From Pomphorhynchus laevis (taxonomy: Eukaryota > Acanthocephala > Palaeacanthocephala > Echinorhynchida > Pomphorhynchidae), in assembly GCA_012934845.2 (NCBI GenBank), contig WNNJ02003018.1:186001-250000 (forward strand): a DNA stretch of 64,000 bases, given 5' to 3'. Positions 1 to 10,865 of the stretch are shown piece after piece. How positions within the stretch are numbered: the first letter of the stretch is position 1; every line of letters starts with the position of its first letter. The notes beneath the pieces are model-generated. The model saw nothing but the letters and a program-made list of their open reading frames with translations, was not told the origin of the DNA and did no database searches. The position numbers and the translations under genes were made by a program.

Positions 1-2467
1 CTCGCAAAACCTTGCTATAAGCAAACTCTGTACTTGATCGAGATTACAATGTCCTATGCACTATGCCACCCAAATCCCGATACTCCATGACGACATTAAG
101 AATTGAAGTTCCTAGGCGAATACGACGGTCATCGCAACGCCTTCCTAATTTCATGTGGCCGCATTTGTCAACATTGATTTTTATACCAGTAGCCTAACTC
201 CATCAGTATATTCCATTAAAGTCTTCCTGCATGGAAATGCCAAGCGGATCAATATAATCTACAGATTATTGTTTGAGGTCGTCAGCAAAAGCAAGACAGG
301 GACTCTGAATCCGAAGCAACAAATCGTTAAGGAACAATAAACAGCAGAGGTCCTAAGTACGGTATCCTGGGGGACACCGCAGGAAAAACGCGTTTGAGAG
401 TGGAAAGATGGGTGCCAACTCTCACCCTAAAGAATCGATTACGTAAGAAATCTTGAATCGACTTACACAACATTACAGTAATGCCGTTGTTAAATAGTAA
501 TGCTACCAAGCTCTCATGCGGCACCCGATCGAATGCTCTTGAAAAGTCAATGAATACCACATTGATTGATTGGCCGCTACTGACCGCCTCAACCCACATT
601 TCGGGTGAACTCAATAAGTTTGTTAAGCAGGAATGACCAGGGAGGAAACCGTGTTGAGAAGACGACATTATTCCGAGTTTCCTCAATTGATGCCTGATCC
701 GGGTGGCGATCAACTTTTCAAGCACTTTGCATAGAGAACTAGTCAGGCTGATTTGTCTATAGTCAGACAAGCTGTTGCAATGGTTTTCTTTGGGATCGGA
801 ACTACGATGTCAGTTTTCCAGACTTCAGGAACACATCCACTGGTCAAACTGTCCTCATAAATAGCAAGAAGGGAAGAAGCCAAATATCTAGATAAATTCT
901 TCAAGAGAAACGGAGAAATGTCATCAGGGCCAGTAGAGTTAAATGGGTCAAGCTGATCAAGCTGACTTACAATCTCACTGATCGTTACTGGAAGAAAACG
1001 CGAAGATTGCCCTAATGCTACACCATACGAAGTGATATAAGCTCTATGTGAATTATTTGTCGATAGCGAAAAAGACGTAGCAAGGCATTTCACAATACCA
1101 CTCTGGGAAGTTATCATACATCCCTCCTCATTAAGGGCATACTTGATTTCTGTGTTAAGGTTTCTGTTACGACGAACATAAGCCCAGAATAGTTTTGGAT
1201 TTCGTTTTACATTATTAGTGATAGACGATTCGAACGCATATCGTTTTGTTGCTTTCACTCTAGTACAAAGATTTCGAACATATTTATATCTGGCAGAGAA
1301 ACTAGAGTCAGAACGCTGAAGCTTCCATAAACAATTTCTTGAACTTATTAGTTGTCTGACGTCGGAATATATCCATGCAGGTGACTTAGCAACATAAGAG
1401 GATTCGCGCATATGGGCAAGAATATCAGATAATTTATGTAGGTAATCAGTGATCATATTCAATGATAGCTTGTCCGTGTTCATGAAAGTACACTGGAATT
1501 GGTTGTAAACTCTCAAAACATCTTCTCTTCTTACTTTCGACCAATGACGTTTGGAAGTTTTTGAGCAAGGTGGACATAATCTGAAATAAAGGACAGCCGT
1601 CAAGGAGAACAAGCAGTGGTCACGACTTCCTAAAGGAGGGAGATGATCAACTTTGATTATGTCTCCTACATATCTGGAAAACACCAGATCAAGTACCGAA
1701 TCCGATCTTGAAGTTAAGCAAGTTGGTTCTTGTACGTGCTGAATCAGCATGAGTTCCTCAGCTAGGAACTCAGATATTTTCCTTTCCGTGGAACTACCAT
1801 CAGAAAAGACATAGTCTAACCATCTAGATCGTGGAAGATTAAAATCGCCCAAAAGAATAAAGTGAGGGGAGGAACATACCGATTGTAGAATAAGTTATAG
1901 TTGATCAGTGTCTGCAATTACTGGCGGAGATCGATACACGACGCAAAAATTCATACTGGTCGCTGAGTGATCGATACGGAAGTATAGAGTCTCAAACGAC
2001 CCACAAGTGCCACAAATATTCAACACCTCAGATACGATAAAATTTTCTCTGACATATGCGGCGACACCGCCACCTCGCCTACCTGATATCCTGTCGTTTC
2101 GTAGAAGGCGAAATCCAGGAATGTTCACAGTGGTATCGACAATATATTGATGCAACCAGGATTCAGCAACGCAGAAAATGTCATACGAATGAGAAAGCAT
2201 GTGATACTTCAACTCCACTATTTGAACAGGCAAACTACGAAGATTAGAATACCCAATCGATAAATAGCCTGTGGGTTGTGGTAAGGGATTACTAGGAACG
2301 GTGAATAATTTGTTGAATGAAACTAAGTGTCCCAGATCAGAATTGAAACTAACGCTTCCCAAAAGTTGCGATGAATGACTTTTGAAACTACCTTTTCCAG
2401 ACAAACTAGCAAGATTTAAACTGGATACTGCTAAGTGACGCTGTTGATAGTTATGGGATTCCAACAA
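1..2467 (-). pseudogene. Broken CR1/jockey-type LINE ORF2 (endonuclease + reverse transcriptase), cut by window edge
   Basis: Read right to left. From 2467 to 1898 an open frame holds the start of an APE-type endonuclease (GYSNLRSL, FCVAESWL, then GRRGGGVAAYV). An in-frame TAA at 1895-1897 interrupts it, and the same frame resumes with LGDFNLP and SRDHCLF, two further endonuclease motifs, and runs to about 743 with the linker GPDDISPFLL. A frameshift near 770 moves the RT into another frame (DYRQISLT, HGFLPGHSCLTNL, FIDFSRAFDRVPH). The catalytic box is FADD at 278-289, followed by a thumb-like stretch (INVDKCGHMKLGR) reaching the window start. The usual GVPQGS box is damaged. It is a dead copy; family level (CR1/jockey superfamily) is inferred from motif style only. 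Confidence 0.85.
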
Positions 2468-2482
2468 TTCACATCACAATCC

Positions 2483-2531
2483 ATATTATTATTACAAGGC
2501 TTAGCCATAAGGCTATTTTGCCTGATCACAG
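2483..2531 (-). repeat. 3' terminus of a CR1-like LINE: hairpin plus (AAT)n tail
   Basis: On the minus strand the sequence ends with TGATCAGG, a GGCT..AGCC hairpin and CTTGTAATAATAAT. The same end (TGATCGAG, CGGCTTTATAGCC, CTTGTAATAATAAT) is seen at 35505-35570. CR1-type LINEs commonly end in short microsatellite-like tails, so this is read as the 3' end of the RT remnant at 2600-4103, lying directly against the 5' side of the element at 1-2467. Confidence 0.55.
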
Positions 2532-2599
2532 TTTAAAAAAACGATAAAACTAAAAAATAAGAAATGAAGAAAAAGAAGTCAACAAGCAAAAAATAAAAA

Positions 2600-4103
2600 T
2601 CACGGCAAATATGTCCATGACTCGTTTATCGTCTTCTTGATGATCCATGTCTTTAATAATTTTTTGAACAAATGCAGACTCCGGGCGGAAGCAATTTCCT
2701 CAGGCAGAGAATTCCAAATATTAAGTACGATGTGCGACAATCTCCAGCATTTTGGATACCTACCATGTCTTGTTTTATAGACAGTTTTGCTGTGACCTCT
2801 CAAAATCGATGAACGTAATGTGATCGAACCACTCGGATAACCGTCCAACCGGTGTACAAGTGCATACATTCCTATTAAGTCAAGAAACAAAAATCGTGAT
2901 GACATCGGTTGAATTCTTAGCAAATCTAATCGAGATGCGTAATCCACTCTCGCATTCGAACATAAACGAGAACCTCGCCTTAGGACTAACTCAATATCTG
3001 TCCTTTCTTGTTTGGTGACCGGGAAAGAAGCCTGAATTGCATACTCTAAATGCGGACGAACCAACGTGTTAAACAAATTTCTAAAGACATTCGTGGTAAT
3101 ATTAAGGAATTAGTTCTTTACAATATATAGAGCACGAGTAGCCCTTTTTATTGCTCTTTCACTATTAAGTTTAGTTTTTAATGATGCCTGCACGATAATT
3201 CCGAAATCCCTATGATGTGATACTTCAGTGAGAAGAACATCTCCGATGTGATATGTAAAATTACTGGATTTTTTACCCATCCTCATAAGTATACACTTAT
3301 CAACGTTAAGATGTAATCCAGTAGAGCGGCACCAATCATGAACGCGATCCAAGTCTGCCTGTAAAGAATTACAGTCATCAATATCTCGTATAGCAGTTCA
3401 AATTTTAAGATCATCATCGAATGCCAAGTGAGAGTTCTCAATACGTAAGAGTAAATCGTTAAGGAACGTGATGAATAATAGAGGACCTAATGCAGAACCC
3501 TGAGGGACACCTGTCGACATACTTCTTTCTGCAGATAAAGACTCACCAACTCTTACATTAAACGTACGCAATGAAAGAAAATTTTCAATCCAAGAGCAGA
3601 TTACACGAGGGACGCCGTAGTGAATTAAGAGTGACACAAGACCTTAATGTGGAACACGATGAAAGGCTTTCGAAAAATCTATAAAAATACGACGTCGAGA
3701 CAAAGTCCTGAGCTTAGTACTTCCATCCAACTCTCTCTCGCGGTAAGAAAGTTAGATAGACATAAACGGCCTTGTCTGAATCCGTGTTGAGAATCAGTAA
3801 GAATGCTGTTAAAGTTTGGATGCTCGAGTAGCCTTTTGGCAATAAATCGTTCTAGTAATTTAAAGAGAACACTGGTCAAACTGATAGGGCGAAAATCTAA
3901 ACAAGCAGTTGCTGGCTGTTTTTAGGGATTGACACAACAATAGAAGACTTCCATATTGCAGGAATCCACGAATTGATCAGGCTAAATGAAAATATATGAG
4001 CTAAAACACTACTTACGGCAGGTCCAACCGCATTAATTAGGTAAGGTGAAATATCATCTGGACCAGGAGAGCCAAATCGGTTAAGCCTAGTGATTAGGTG
4101 CAA
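2600..4103 (-). pseudogene. Broken CR1/jockey-type LINE reverse transcriptase
   Basis: Five minus-strand pieces in different frames keep the normal RT order. 4103-3897 has the linker (FGSPGPDDISPYLI, PAIWKSSIVVSIPK). 3879-3679 has DSQHGFRQGRLCLSNFL. 3637-3398 has RTFNVRVGESLS, TGVPQGSALGPLLF and a changed catalytic box FDDD (AFDDDLKI). 3352-3110 has LHLNVDKCILMRMG. 3076-2600 has the C-terminal region (VRPHLEYAIQASFP, then IWNSLPEEIASARSLHLFKK). The endonuclease half is missing, so the copy is 5' truncated, and it is full of frameshifts. It resembles the elements at 1-2467 and 35505-36945. Confidence 0.85.
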
Positions 4104-4146
4104 TACTTCAGATGCACTGATTGGCTTAACGAGATTCTGAGTAATA

Positions 4147-4325
4147 TTGTGAATGGGATACCATTCACAGTAGTTTCATTAGTTTCTTCCACTAGTTTCA
4201 TTTGGAGGGCCGAATGAAATGTGAATGGGATACCATTCACAGTAGTTTCATTAGTTTCTTCCACTAGTTTCATTTGGAGGGCTTTCATTTCTCCCACTAG
4301 TTTCATTTGGAAGGCCGAAATCATT
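4147..4325. repeat. Tandem duplication, about 70-bp unit, with an internal hairpin
   Basis: Two near-identical units begin at about 4151 and 4221. Each holds the hairpin GTGAATGG/CCATTCAC followed by an AGTAGTTTCATTAGTTTC stretch and CCACTAGTTTCATTTGGA. A third partial unit (CCACTAGTTTCATTTGGA-like) follows at about 4295. The minus-strand translation repeats QMKLVEETNETTVNGIPFT. It sits just upstream (minus sense) of the RT remnant and probably belongs to its degraded 5' side. Confidence 0.8.
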
Positions 4326-4339
4326 GTAGCAGAACAAAA

Positions 4340-5770
4340 GCCGCAATAAAAGTCCTTGCTCTTGAGTGACGACTCGGTATTTAAAGAAATGACGACAATA
4401 GACCACACTTCACAGCCTTTATTGCATCATTGGACCTCTAGCCGCTTATACGCATTACGATGCTGCGTTATATGTATAGTGTTTGACGCTCTCTTCGAAT
4501 TTGCTTTCTTCATTGTATGTATATGTAAGTTTAATTAACCAAAGATTTTAACCAGTCCAAGTAGATCATCAAGTTGTATTGTGAATAGGGTTATGTTATT
4601 TTATCTATCTGTGTCAGTTCTTTATTGTAAGTATTTAGTAATCATACGTACTGATATTGTATGTTTTTTAGATATAATTAGTGTAAGTAGTTAATAGAGA
4701 TAACAAGAACTTATAATTTAAGAACTTATTCTAGCGTTACACAACAAATTAATCAATTTGAAACTGTAATTGCGTCGTATCTACAAATGATTATAATGCA
4801 ATTTAAGATTTATTCCGTGATTTCTCTATTGCATTGAATGGATGCACTCAATCATATGAATTGAATTGCAGCATCTATCGATTTTGATATTGTAAGATGT
4901 TTGTAATCAAGAAAATTTTTACTTATGTAAAAAGTTTTTTACTTAATTTTTACTTATTCAATATCATGATGATTATTATAAGAAATCGGTCAAGTTCTTA
5001 CATATTTACAATTTTAAAGATTTATGTAATGAAATGTGGTACGATTTATTTAAGAGAATATAGGAGATAGATATCAACAGAGTCGAGCCTTCAAGATTTT
5101 AGTACACTCACCACTCGCTTTCTTTCTTAACGGGTCATAATTTCGAGATTAAATTCAACTATTTTTTTGCCGCTATCAAATATGCCTTTCTTATCACCGG
5201 GCCGATCTTTGCAAAGATGTAAAATTAATAGAACAAGTAATCGTATTGTCCTACATGACTATAGACATAAATTGCGCTAACATCTGATTTGGTTTTGTTT
5301 CTTTCAAACGATATGTCATTGAGCACGATTACACAATAACCATGTACGGAAAGTCACTTGTCTTTAAATTATGTCTAGATTGTATTACTAATTATTGGAA
5401 CCTTCTATCAAAAGAATATACAAACTCTACATTTATGCTTACGGTTTGCATACTCTTCTCATAGCCTTCCAATAAAATTTGATTACTCGGAAATGGGTCC
5501 GCGATATAAAATTACATCTAAATGCTTCTCCCACTTCATGTTAGGTAGTTGTCTGTTTTGATCATGCGATGCTGCTTGGCCGAATAATCATACCACGAAT
5601 GCAGCGGATTACATCTGGGTTCGTATACTTGTATTCTATATACAAGTATTCTGAATGCGGTTTAATGGACGGCGGAAGGCGGTTTATCTTAGAAAAGATG
5701 AGCGGCAATAAAGAGAAAACGGCAGCCACAGTGAGGAAAATGACGGAACATGGAGAAGAAGAGAGTCGCG
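4340..5770. other. AT-rich interval, no supported gene
   Basis: Only short accidental open frames are seen. I see no RT, tRNA or conserved protein motif, and no long repeat shared with the rest of the window. Confidence 0.5.
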
Positions 5771-5779
5771 TGAACGAAG

Positions 5780-6490
5780 ATTATGAAGGTGATGCGGGAT
5801 TCAGTAAGTGTAGTAGGAAGATGCAGATGATAAATTGAGTTTGAGAAAGAAGTCGAAAATTGATACAAATGACACGGTATAGAATGTAGTTATTCATAAT
5901 TAGCAAGTTTAGTTTAGAGAGGAAAGAGGAAATGTGGTCAAAAATGCAGAGGAGAAAAATAATATACACGACGGAATTCACAGAGCGTTGGAGATGAAGA
6001 TAAGAGAATTTAGAGGAAAAACCAAAATAACTGAGGCAATAATCAATCTTAGGGAACAAACGACTGATATAAAAAAGTGACAGGAGTTAAGATTAAGCAA
6101 GCTCATTACACTGCGAATGCCGTGAAGTAGAGGATTACAAGATCGGGTTTGTTTTCGAACGAAGGGATCGAGATAAGACAATTGTTGAAGTGAAATTTTA
6201 AGATAGTGAGATGATCAACAAAAGTTAGAACGGTCGAAATAAGAAAAACAGAGGGAGGAGATATACGGAGGAAAGAAGAGATAACTTATAAGATGTAAGA
6301 CTTTGAATGATTAAGAGACAAACGAAGTGAGGAAATATGCTCAGAGACGGACAGAAGATAATTTGTAGAAGAGGCGCATAGATCATCGATAAGATAAGCA
6401 GGATAATGAGAGTAAAGGAGAATATCATATGCATATTGCATGATGCAAAAATTATAATCACAATGAGGCAGTCAACTCTAGTTATCAAGG
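5780..6490 (-). pseudogene. Decayed LINE reverse transcriptase remnant (YADD region to C-terminus)
   Basis: The minus strand reads NFCIMQYAYDILLYSHYP with the catalytic box as YAYD at 6424-6435. It continues with SVSEHISSLRLSLNHSKS and then a C-terminal stretch KIDYCLSYFGFSSKF near 6059. The same protein family recurs at 32550-34389 (VMQYADG, KINYSLSIFANSRK) and 57224-57410 (NVMQYADDILIYDHA). Many frameshifts and stops are present and the 5' half is absent. Catalytic D to Y change plus decay shows an old copy. Confidence 0.6.
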
Positions 6491-6639
6491 TCCGATCCCA
6501 AATTATTCACAAATTCCGAACACTTGCAACTGTTTTGATCTCTTGTAACCCTAGCATATATAAATATATAAGTGAAGATCTTCCAAAGCGCATGTGAGCA
6601 CATTTTGAAACATTAATCAATAAACCGGTCTGACAACTT

Positions 6640-7215
6640 CATTGATAAATTTTATTAACTTCCATCTGAAATTTCACACGGTCAGCTAATGAATCAATTT
6701 TAGCCCATTTTTCAAATAATCAGCTACGCAAGACATCTACAATTAATTTTATGCAACAAGGAGTCAACGAAAATGGTAAATAAGAGAGGCCCCAACACTG
6801 TAACTTGAGGAACACCGGTATTTAAATCTCTAGGATCAGAAAGGCTTTCACCAATACGGACATAAAATTGACGATCTCTGAGGAAATTGTTGAACCAACC
6901 AATAACACTTAGGTGAATGCCGTAAGAAATCAATACGTAGTTCAGTAGGGAATGAGGTACTCGATCAAATGCCCGGCCGAAGTCAAATAATATAAAATCT
7001 ACACAGTGACCAGTAGATATCAAGTCTACCCAAGCCTCACATGCACACAAAAGATTTGATAGGCAAGATCTTCCTTGTCGATAACCATGTTGTGCAGAAC
7101 TTAGAAAGTAAAACGTATTTTAATGGGGAATTATTCTTATATGCACAATTCGCTCTAAGATCTTGCTTACGTGATTCGTTAGACTAATCGGCCTGTAAGA
7201 TAACATATCAATGGG
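6640..7215 (-). pseudogene. CR1/jockey-type RT fragment (central palm)
   Basis: Minus-strand translation from about 7205 gives YRPISLTNHVSKILERIV, then AQHGYRQGRSCLSNLL in a second frame. The open piece 7050-6724 has FILFDFGRAFDRVPHSLL, FYVRIGESLSDPRDLNTG and GVPQVTVLGPLLF. A CLA-stop takes the place of the expected YADD strand, so the catalytic box is lost. The fragment is truncated at both ends. It is closely similar in style to the fragments at 2600-4103 and 35505-36945. Confidence 0.8.
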
Positions 7216-7382
7216 TAATAGGCACATTCATCACTGTACCTTATTTCTGCCGTTATCGCGTTGAATTGAATTCTAGGAAGATATTTTTAAGTATTAAAGC
7301 AAATGTGCTGTTTAAGAGACCCACGTTCTACGGAGCACATTGATTCTACGTAGTCAAACCTATGTAGTTTTATCCACCTTCT

Positions 7383-7417
7383 ACGTAGTCACATTGTTCA
7401 AACCAATGTGACTACGT
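7383..7417. repeat. Perfect 14-bp inverted repeat, 7-nt loop
   Basis: ACGTAGTCACATTG at 7383-7396 is the exact reverse complement of 7404-7417. Related CTACGTAGTC words occur just upstream (7350-7380). Function unknown. Confidence 0.8.
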
Positions 7418-7495
7418 TTATTTGATAATAATTGCGCTAATTTTTACTTATAAGAATTTTATTACAAAAGACAAATATTACAAAATATAATTAAA

Positions 7496-7677
7496 GCCAT
7501 CTTTTAAGCCAGACTCGGAAGAACGACGATAACAGTATTTGATACCGTTTCGTCATCTATATGACTCATCAGTGCCAGATCCCTCCCACTGCTGGATGCA
7601 GAGGAAGACTAGCGGACGGCAAGAAACAAGTCATGTGCATGAGGTACTGGAACACCTCTAGTACTATCATAGAGTGC
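7496..7677 (-). mobile_element. Truncated copy of a short inverted-repeat (MITE-like) element
   Basis: This block is the reverse complement of the body and one terminal repeat of the element at 7813-8043. The terminal repeat (CTTTTAAGCCAGAC then GGAAGAACGACGATAACAG) lies at 7500-7545. The body runs to about 7677 and stops where the second terminal repeat should start. It carries a hammerhead-like core on the minus strand, better preserved than in the longer copy. Confidence 0.75.
7525..7572 (-). ncRNA. Hammerhead ribozyme-like core (candidate)
   Basis: On the minus strand: box CTGATGA (7566-7572), stem II GTCAT/ATGAC closed by loop ATAG with five perfect pairs, box GAAA (7548-7551), then ACGGTA pairing with TATCGT (one G-T wobble) as stem III, ending in GTC at 7525-7527, the preferred cleavage triplet. 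This is the known order CUGANGA, stem II, GAAA, stem III, UH of a hammerhead. No good stem I is visible between the 5' flank and the sequence after GTC, so it may be a degenerate or context-dependent ribozyme. Confidence 0.6.
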
Positions 7678-7812
7678 TAAACCAGCACTACAGATTCACC
7701 AAAAAATATCATTAGCAAAAGCACTGTCAAATAACAGCGCATGTATCTTTTATATCGGCTAACTTTTTATATCTCAAGCGAGAATGATACTATTCCGCGT
7801 GAATTATAATAA

Positions 7813-8043
7813 CAATCTTTTAAGCCAGACGCGGAAGAACGACGATAACAGTATTTGATAGAGCACTCTTTGATGGTACAAGAGGTGTTCTAGTACATCA
7901 TGCACATGATTTGTTTCTTGCCGTCTGCTAGTCCTCCTCTTTATCCAACAGTGAGAGGGATGTGGCACTGATGAGTCATTGTAATTACGAAACGGTATCA
8001 AATACTGTTATCGTCGTTCTTTCGCGTCTGACTTAAAAGATTG
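7813..8043 (+). mobile_element. Short inverted-repeat (MITE-like) element, 231 bp
   Basis: Terminal inverted repeats of 48 bp (7813-7860 and 7996-8043) match at 46 of 48 positions. The interior has no coding capacity. The interior matches the block at 7496-7677 in opposite orientation, so the two form a large inverted repeat. I see no certain target duplication. Short size, long terminal inverted repeats and no ORF fit a non-autonomous element. The ribozyme-like core inside raises the alternative that it is a retroelement-derived, RNA-based repeat. Confidence 0.7.
7968..8015 (+). ncRNA. Hammerhead ribozyme-like core, second copy
   Basis: CTGATGA at 7968-7974, stem II GTCAT/ATTAC around loop TGTA (one C-T mismatch), GAAAC at 7989-7993, stem III ACGGTA with TATCGT and GTC at 8013-8015. 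The part after GAAA lies inside the right terminal repeat, so stem III and the terminal hairpin would compete. Stem I is not evident. Confidence 0.5.
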
Positions 8044-8099
8044 TTAACTTAATTCACGTGGAATGGTATGCTATCACTCTCGTTTGAGATATTCAAATA

Positions 8100-8630
8100 A
8101 TTAAAGCAATTTTAGTGTTATTTTAGTGTCATCATTTATTATTTACAATTGGAAATCCGTAGTTAACATAAAATCATAAAAAACTCAACAGTCTGTTAAA
8201 TAGGATTTGATCACATAGACGATTTATTAAATCGTCTTTTTGTTAGAAATATATTCATCCTGATCTGTATTTTAATTTTATAAATATCCATGAACAATCA
8301 GGTATAGTTGAACGACAACAAAAATTATTTTGATATTCCGAAATTAACATGTTAATTTCTATTAATTTTCTTTTAAAAATTGGCTTATTATTCTTTTCAA
8401 TTAATCTAAATCAATTCGCTAATTAATTATCGATAATCTAAACTAAATTAAGTTCCTAATTATTCTTTTATCAGCCACCTGTAATAATTAATAAAATAAT
8501 ATTATCAATTGCGGTAATACCTGGATGATAATTTGTAATTGATAATTAAAAAAATGATTTTTTTCTTTTTTATTTTTATATTATAATTAATAATATAAAA
8601 TTAGGGGTTAACCCTAATAAATTAAGGGTT
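8100..8630. other. AT-rich interval, nothing recognised
   Basis: Low-complexity A/T sequence without coding or repeat signals shared elsewhere; a small palindrome AGGGGTTAACCCT lies near 8602. Confidence 0.5.
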
Positions 8631-8635
8631 ACGCT

Positions 8636-9741
8636 CAACGTAGCTGCTCTTTCGATGCTGCTGCCTTCACGCCACTCGAAGTAGCACTCACGAATAGTTT
8701 ACCTCGAATTTGTGATCTCGATAGTATCGACACGAGCCTTAGGCTCGCGTTCAGCCTACCAGTCGCACGGGAATCTAGGTGTTCGTAACCCCACAAAAAT
8801 GTAAGATCTGGAACACCACTGGTTATCCAGTGTCTGTAAAGCAATGGATACTAAAGTCCACAACGAAGAAGCTTTACAATTGGCATTGACAACGATAAGA
8901 AGGTCGAAAATATACCTATGGCAATCCATTTCTGATCAGATAGCGGAAATCGCTTCCCCAACGATAATACATGTCATCGCTGATGTAGCAGAGAAAGGCG
9001 CGTCTTTATGGCTAAGTTCCAGGTCATTAGCAAGAGAGGGATATCACATCTCGGCTCGTGAATTTAAAGACTCTCCTCTTGGCAGGTATGGCATAACACC
9101 TCCCGATGACCCACCACTTTGCATTTGTGGTATGCAAAACTTATTAACTCATTCACTTTCTTGCAAGAGGGGTGGCCTTGCCATTATTCGGCACAACATG
9201 ATTCGTGACACCATCCCAGAAGTACTATCGAAAGTCACGCCGTGTACAGTGATCGAGTTAATGCATACTCCAGTCCACGAACGTAAGGTGTTCGAAGTGT
9301 CGACGACGCTAATGGACCGTGATGCCATAGAATGTGGTATGTACGGGACTGTTTGATGACTGATGTCAGCGATCCTTCCTTGATATAGTAATTTTTAACT
9401 GCAGTGCTCCATCGTACTCAACCAAGTCCCCATCAACCGTACACGCATACCACGCGACACGTAAAAACGCGCTATACATCGAAAGGATATCCAGGGTTGA
9501 ACGAGGTACGTTCTTCCTGGTTACCTTATCATCATCAGGAGAGGAAGGCCCCTCGACGTCCTTCGTTCTGAAGCGCATAGCAACCCTGATGGCAGCCAAA
9601 AACAGTTCCGACTACAATCAGACAATTGGCGGTATAAGACGGAGTATCAGCTTTGTGCTGGCTAGGGCAATTTCCATGTGCCTCAGAGACCCTCGCCTCC
9701 CGCATCCATACTTATTGGAAGTCAATCGTAGTCCAGAATAG
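8636..9741 (+). pseudogene. C-terminal remnant of an RT/restriction-like-endonuclease LINE
   Basis: The plus-strand stretch before 8844 reads, through frame breaks, like an RT thumb (LGVRNPTKM). From 8844 to 9356 an open frame ends with the CCHC-like motif CICGMQNLLTHSLSCKRGG followed by IRHNMIRDTI. This aligns well with residues near 786-800 and beyond of the intact element at 22285-25290. After a stop, fragments of the PD-(D/E)XK nuclease follow (NALYIERISRVERGTF, ISFVLARAISMCLRDPR) to 9741. The RT palm is absent, so it is a 5'-truncated dead copy of that family. Confidence 0.75.
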
Positions 9742-9779
9742 TCGAAGTCAGCGTCGCGCGTTTGCTCGTGGAAATTTTT

Positions 9780-10190
9780 AATTTTGTTATTTAAAGTTAC
9801 AAATTTCGTTTTATAATGGCCAAATTGCGGAAACCTTTTGTTGTGATATTATAGATTAATTTTTTTGAGAAGAAAAATTTATTTACAAGTATAAAAACAC
9901 ATCATAACAAACAATTTAAGTGGATCAAATAAAATTAAAACAAATATTTGATAATATTTAATATCAAATAAAATTTTAAAAAAATACATTCAACAGCATA
10001 CGAGCATTAGCTCAAATTGCTGGCTCACAATAAGTTCGTAAATAAATTAATTAGTTATTAAAATAAGGAAATGCAACACTAAGCATTGCCTGATCCATTC
10101 GTAGTCTTCTTTTGAAAGTACTAATTGATCTGCATCCAACGGTGTCTGCATCAAGGTTGTTCCAAAGCTCAACAATTCTTCTATATTAAT
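9780..10190. other. AT-rich interval, nothing recognised
   Basis: No coding motif found. A short stretch at 10080-10190 (GGTGTCTGCATCAAGG and neighbours) is less AT-rich and may be LINE 3' sequence, but I cannot place it. Confidence 0.4.
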
Positions 10191-10192
10191 TT

Positions 10193-10290
10193 TTGAAGAT
10201 GCTAGTAGTTACTAGCGAAATATTAAAATAATTTTGGTTGTGGTTTAACTATATCTTATTGTTCCTGGATATTAAAAATTTAAAATACAG
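10193..10290 (+). repeat. PLE-flanking direct repeat, copy 1, with hammerhead-like core
   Basis: Roughly 90 bp repeated at 10774-10865. It has TTGAAGA (10193-10199), a 7-bp hairpin GCTAGTA/TACTAGC with a 2-nt loop, then GAAA at 10217-10220. This is the hammerhead layout box 1, stem II, box 2, with C3 changed to T. Penelope-like elements are known to carry hammerheads in their terminal repeats, which fits the GIY-YIG remnant between the two copies. Confidence 0.6.
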
Positions 10291-10592
10291 ATCAGAATTG
10301 ATATATTTGTTTATAAAATACCTTTCTTGGATTGTGACTGTCTATATTGCCAAGACTGAACAATGTTTATCTAAAAGAATCCAACAACACTTAAATAATC
10401 TACAAAAAGGAACTGCTTCCAGTGCCATTACTAAATCATATTGTTGATTTAGTACATCACTTAACCATATTGAGTACATCATATTAAGTACATCACTAAT
10501 CATATTAAGTACATCACTTAATCATACGGCTGATTTTCAGAACGCTACTGTGCTGTCTTACGAAAGCAATTATTTATCACATATAATATAAG
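10238..10592 (+). pseudogene. Penelope-like element GIY-YIG endonuclease remnant
   Basis: The frame reads TVYIAKTEQCLSKRIQQH, close to the GIY-YIG core of Penelope-like endonucleases, and after a stop (10445-10447) and some short tandem repeats (AAGTACATCACT units at 10450-10520) it continues in the same frame with HTADFQNATVLSYESNYL, the usual following segment. Only this C-terminal domain remains; the RT is missing. Flanking direct repeats at 10193 and 10774 support a PLE insertion. Confidence 0.6.
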
Positions 10593-10609
10593 TATTTTCA
10601 TGACTCGCG

Positions 10610-10692
10610 AGTCTAACCTAATGGATAATGGCACTGGAAATAAGGGCACTAGAAATAAGTCTAGCCTAATGGATAATGGCACTGGAAACAGT
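10610..10692. repeat. Short tandem duplication
   Basis: CTAATGGATAATGGCACTGG occurs at about 10617 and again at about 10667, with GGCACTAGAAATAAG between. Confidence 0.7.
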
Positions 10693-10773
10693 TCCTTATT
10701 AATTCTAATAATAAGCCGGACTATAACTGAGTGTTATTTCGTGTTTTACTTAGTGATGGTCTTTTGTTAATTC

Positions 10774-10865
10774 TAAAGATGCTAGTAGTTACTAGCGAAA
10801 TATTAAAATAATTTTGGTTGTCGTTAAACAATACCTGATTGTTTCTAGATATTTAAACTTTAAAA
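10774..10865 (+). repeat. PLE-flanking direct repeat, copy 2, with hammerhead-like core
   Basis: Same unit as 10193-10290. Box 1 is CTAAAGA, the hairpin GCTAGTA/TACTAGC is intact and GAAA is at 10797-10800. Copy 1 and copy 2 each differ from CTGAAGA at a different base, so the shared ancestor probably had the full CTGANGA consensus. Confidence 0.6.

Noticed and set aside
4356-4538. 60-codon plus frame in AT-rich DNA
   Set aside because: No motif, no composition change, no repeat match.
8590-8632. TTAGGG/TAACCC-like words suggesting interstitial telomere repeats
   Set aside because: Only isolated words in a small palindrome, no tandem array.
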